A model generated the notes under the pieces. That model was not told the origin of the DNA and ran no database searches. It was given only the letters and a program-made list of their open reading frames with translations. From the NCBI GenBank assembly GCA_902478425.1, contig CABSKV010000025.1, positions 1-18,003 on the forward strand: a stretch of 18,003 bases of DNA, read 5' to 3'. Positions within the stretch are counted from its first letter, which is position 1, and the number at the start of each line of letters is the position of its first letter. The stretch is from an uncultured Coriobacteriia bacterium. GTDB taxonomy: Bacteria; Actinomycetota; Coriobacteriia; Coriobacteriales; QAMH01. The position numbers and the translations under genes are program-made. Shown one piece after another: positions 16,813 to 18,003 of the stretch.

Positions 16813-16913
16813 GCCAAACATTTACACGTCGTGAAAGTACACAAGTGTTGGACAGATGCCCTTCGGCATATGTACTTTCACAGCGCGGCTTGAGATCCGC
16901 GTAAATGTTTGGC
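16813..16913. repeat. 101-bp nested inverted-repeat structure with a side hairpin
   Basis: An outer arm GCCAAACATTTAC (16813-16825) pairs perfectly with GTAAATGTTTGGC (16901-16913). A second arm GTGAAAGTACA (16831-16841) pairs with TGTACTTTCAC (16871-16881), and an inner ATGCC-CTTC-GGCAT (16856-16869) closes the tip. The extra bases on the right side contain their own hairpin, CGCGG/CCGCG (16884-16888/16897-16901). Together they predict a three-way-branched fold. It lies in the 470-base gap between the DUF2510 gene and attR. It could be a folded RNA, a single-strand origin or packaging signal, or a decayed miniature transposon. Confidence 0.8.
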
Positions 16914-17206
16914 AGGGCCAGTTTAACATCTGGCGCTTGATTGATATATGCAGGATGTCGAGGCGATGTGACATTCTCGGCATGTGGGGTTACAGCATGT
17001 TGAGGGCTTGGTGATGGGTGAGGTCTATGAGCTTGGTACATGCCAATGACTTGCGCTGTGTTTTCAGGCATCTTGTCGGGTAATATATGGAGTGTATGAC
17101 ATTGCGTGCGCGTGCTCGTATCTGCACGTTGGAGGTCGGCATTCCGGGGGAGTTCTTGCCAGAACTTGCCGGAAGCTCTAAGTAAGTGCTGGTAGGGGCA
17201 TTTGCT
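16914..17206. other. Right attachment arm without a recognisable gene
   Basis: No frame here looks coding. A small hairpin GCCAG/CTGGC lies at 16917-16934. Two TTGCC arm-type copies lie at 17151-17170 (AGTTCTTGCC, AGAACTTGCC), matching the family beside attL. TGGTAGGGGC at 17190-17199 is the exact reverse complement of GCCCCTACCA inside attR. Confidence 0.5.
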
Positions 17207-17268
17207 CAGCGGACTTAAAATCCGCCGGCCTTTGGTCATCAGGGTTCGAATCCCTGCGCCCCTACCAA
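17207..17268 (+). repeat. attR: displaced tRNA-Leu 3' part (tRNA remnant)
   Basis: This copy matches 8367-8428 in 61 of 62 bases and includes anticodon stem-loop, variable arm, T-arm and CCA, but lacks the acceptor 5' strand and D-arm, so it is not a working tRNA. At the single difference it has G17224, which pairs with C17210 and gives a fully paired anticodon stem. If crossover occurred in the anticodon loop, this would be the original chromosomal 3' end. Confidence 0.9.
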
Positions 17269-17297
17269 ATCGCGCTCATTTGCGCCGCACAAAGATA

Positions 17298-17303
17298 TAC
17301 AAT
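17298..17303 (+). promoter_or_regulatory. Possible -10 element for the gene at 17342
   Basis: TACAAT, part of GATATACAAT, lies 38 bases before the start codon and resembles a -10 box. No good -35 is visible at 17 bases; TTGCGC at 17280 is too close. If real, the -35 region would touch the attR edge, so insertion could change expression of this gene. Confidence 0.3.
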
Positions 17304-17341
17304 GCTTTCACAAGAGGAAAAAGCACGAACAAGGGGGAACT

Positions 17342-17725
17342 ATGGCACTGTTTGGAAACTCTTCGACAGCTCACAGGCTGCCGGAATATCGCGTCGCGGC
17401 GCTCGCATCGCTCGATCTCGAAGAGCACATGAAGGACAACCCGCTTGTCGTCGACCGCCCCGGTCACATCGAGTGGATGGTCACCGAGGACGAAGACGGC
17501 TACCTAACCGCCCAGGGCGCCATCAGGATTCCCGTCAACATCGTCTTCGCTCCTCCCACGCAGGAGGGCGATGATCCCGAAATCGAGCGCGTCATCGTCA
17601 ACGGCAAGCGCAAGTTCGATCGTCGTGTCGAGGAAGAAGAGGTTCATGACAAGAACTTCGGCCTCGATATGAAGAAGGCGCAGGCCGAGAGCGTCGTTCG
17701 CTATCGCAAGAACATCAAGGGCTAA
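17342..17725 (+). CDS. Small protein of unknown function, chromosomal side of attR
   Basis: I do not recognise this 127-residue soluble, acidic protein, but it looks genuine: AAGGGGGAACT precedes the ATG, codon use is like the flanking chromosome, and there are no TTA codons. It begins MALFGNSSTAHRLPEYRVAA, then HMKDNPLVVDRPGHIEWMV, and ends with a charged region (RVEEEEVHDKNFGLDMKKAQ). No signal peptide or membrane segment is present. The first residues resemble those of FtsE at 5829. It is followed within about 30 bases by a polyprenyl synthase, probably in one transcript. Before the insertion it lay directly downstream of tRNA-Leu. Confidence 0.85.
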   Translation: MALFGNSSTAHRLPEYRVAALASLDLEEHMKDNPLVVDRPGHIEWMVTEDEDGYLTAQGAIRIPVNIVFAPPTQEGDDPEIERVIVNGKRKFDRRVEEEEVHDKNFGLDMKKAQAESVVRYRKNIKG

Positions 17726-17755
17726 AACAGCCGCAGCGGAGGTATGCGCAGCATA

Positions 17756-18003
17756 ATGGTCAATCATATCTTCGAGAAGTTCCTGAACGACAAGACTGCG
17801 AGCTTCGACAGCTACATGGCCGAGTTCTTCGGAGAGGGCACGCATCCCGACATGTGGCGGTATCTCTACGGGCCGCTTTCCGAGTTCTCGAACAACGCGG
17901 GCAAACGCCACCGCCCCCTCATCTGCATGCTCGCATGCAAGGCAGTTGGCGGCGACGATGACATGGCACGTGCTGCCGGTGCGGCTATCGAGCACTTCCA
18001 TAC
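17756..18003 (+). CDS. Polyprenyl (geranylgeranyl-type) diphosphate synthase, 3' end outside window
   Basis: The first 82 residues match trans-isoprenyl diphosphate synthases, which build isoprenoid chains from IPP: YLYGPLSEFSNNAGKRHRPL carries the substrate-binding GK-R-RP motif, followed by ICMLACKAVGGDDDMARAAG and AAIEHFH leading toward the first Asp-rich motif, which lies beyond the window. The frame is open to the edge. ATG 17744 is only one base after GGAGG. ATG 17756, 13 bases after it, is therefore slightly preferred, though neither spacing is ideal. It presumably supplies precursors for quinones or carrier lipids. Confidence 0.85.
   Translation, partial: MVNHIFEKFLNDKTASFDSYMAEFFGEGTHPDMWRYLYGPLSEFSNNAGKRHRPLICMLACKAVGGDDDMARAAGAAIEHFH

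Larger units (their letters stand above)
8367..17268. mobile_element. Integrated satellite-like element in tRNA-Leu(UAA)
   Basis: The element is bounded by a 62-bp direct repeat of the tRNA-Leu 3' part, one base different. It begins with repeat-rich arm DNA and a tyrosine integrase next to attL. It then has divergent regulators, an excisionase-like gene, a TOPRIM-VirE primase, origin-like DNA and accessory genes. There are no structural phage genes, no relaxase and no type IV secretion genes, which argues for a phage satellite or a small integrative replicon rather than a prophage or conjugative element. Composition is visibly more AT-rich in places (for example 9800-10850) than in the flanking genes. 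Confidence 0.88.

Noticed and set aside
16568..17239. Leftward 223-codon frame across the right arm
   Set aside because: Composition is not protein-like, and it overlaps both the DUF2510 gene and the palindromic structure.
17190..17267. A second functional tRNA at attR
   Set aside because: It lacks the D-arm and a proper acceptor 5' strand, and the inverted copy would pair with the CCA end.

Overview
The window suggests a GC-rich actinobacterium. My best guess is the class Coriobacteriia, from overall codon style, a split transketolase, actinobacterial-type SecA and RF2, and a DUF2510 protein. I cannot name a genus from sequence alone. It contains a conserved chromosomal backbone interrupted by a roughly 8.8 kb integrated element.

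Backbone, left part (1-8427, all + strand): the 3' bulk of secA, prfB (RF2), the two halves of a split transketolase, then a cell-division cluster of ftsE (with an unusual N-terminal extension), ftsX and an FtsB/DivIC-like protein. A class II tRNA-Leu with anticodon TAA follows. Backbone, right part (17269-18003): a small conserved-looking protein of unknown function and the start of a polyprenyl (geranylgeranyl-type) diphosphate synthase. Both lie just beyond a second copy of the tRNA 3' end.

Element (8367-17268): a 62-bp direct repeat of the tRNA-Leu 3' part (8367-8428 and 17207-17268, one mismatch) marks attL and attR. From left to right it carries: an attachment arm region with repeats; a tyrosine integrase (-); a zinc-motif protein of unknown function (-); a divergent control region with operator-like inverted repeats; an XRE repressor-like gene (+); an excisionase/AlpA-like HTH gene (+); a TOPRIM-VirE primase/helicase-like gene (+); a possible small peptide; a strong terminator; a degenerate YraN-family protein (-); an origin-like stretch rich in inverted repeats; a lipoprotein (-) overlapping a DUF2510 membrane protein (-); and a 101-bp nested palindromic structure before attR. 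The layout (integrase, divergent regulators, xis, primase, origin-like DNA, accessory genes, no capsid or tail genes) resembles phage satellites of the PICI/P4 type. It could also be a small integrative plasmid-like element.

Working together (inference): the XRE and HTH proteins would set the switch between staying integrated and excising. Integrase and the HTH protein would act on the arm repeats, and the primase would start replication at the origin-like region. The membrane/lipoprotein pair sits where accessory traits are usually carried. The most intriguing point is that the element sits in the tRNA that reads UUA. The tRNA copy now in place has an anticodon-stem C:A mismatch that the displaced copy lacks, and UUA codons occur in most element genes while I saw none in the flanking chromosomal genes.
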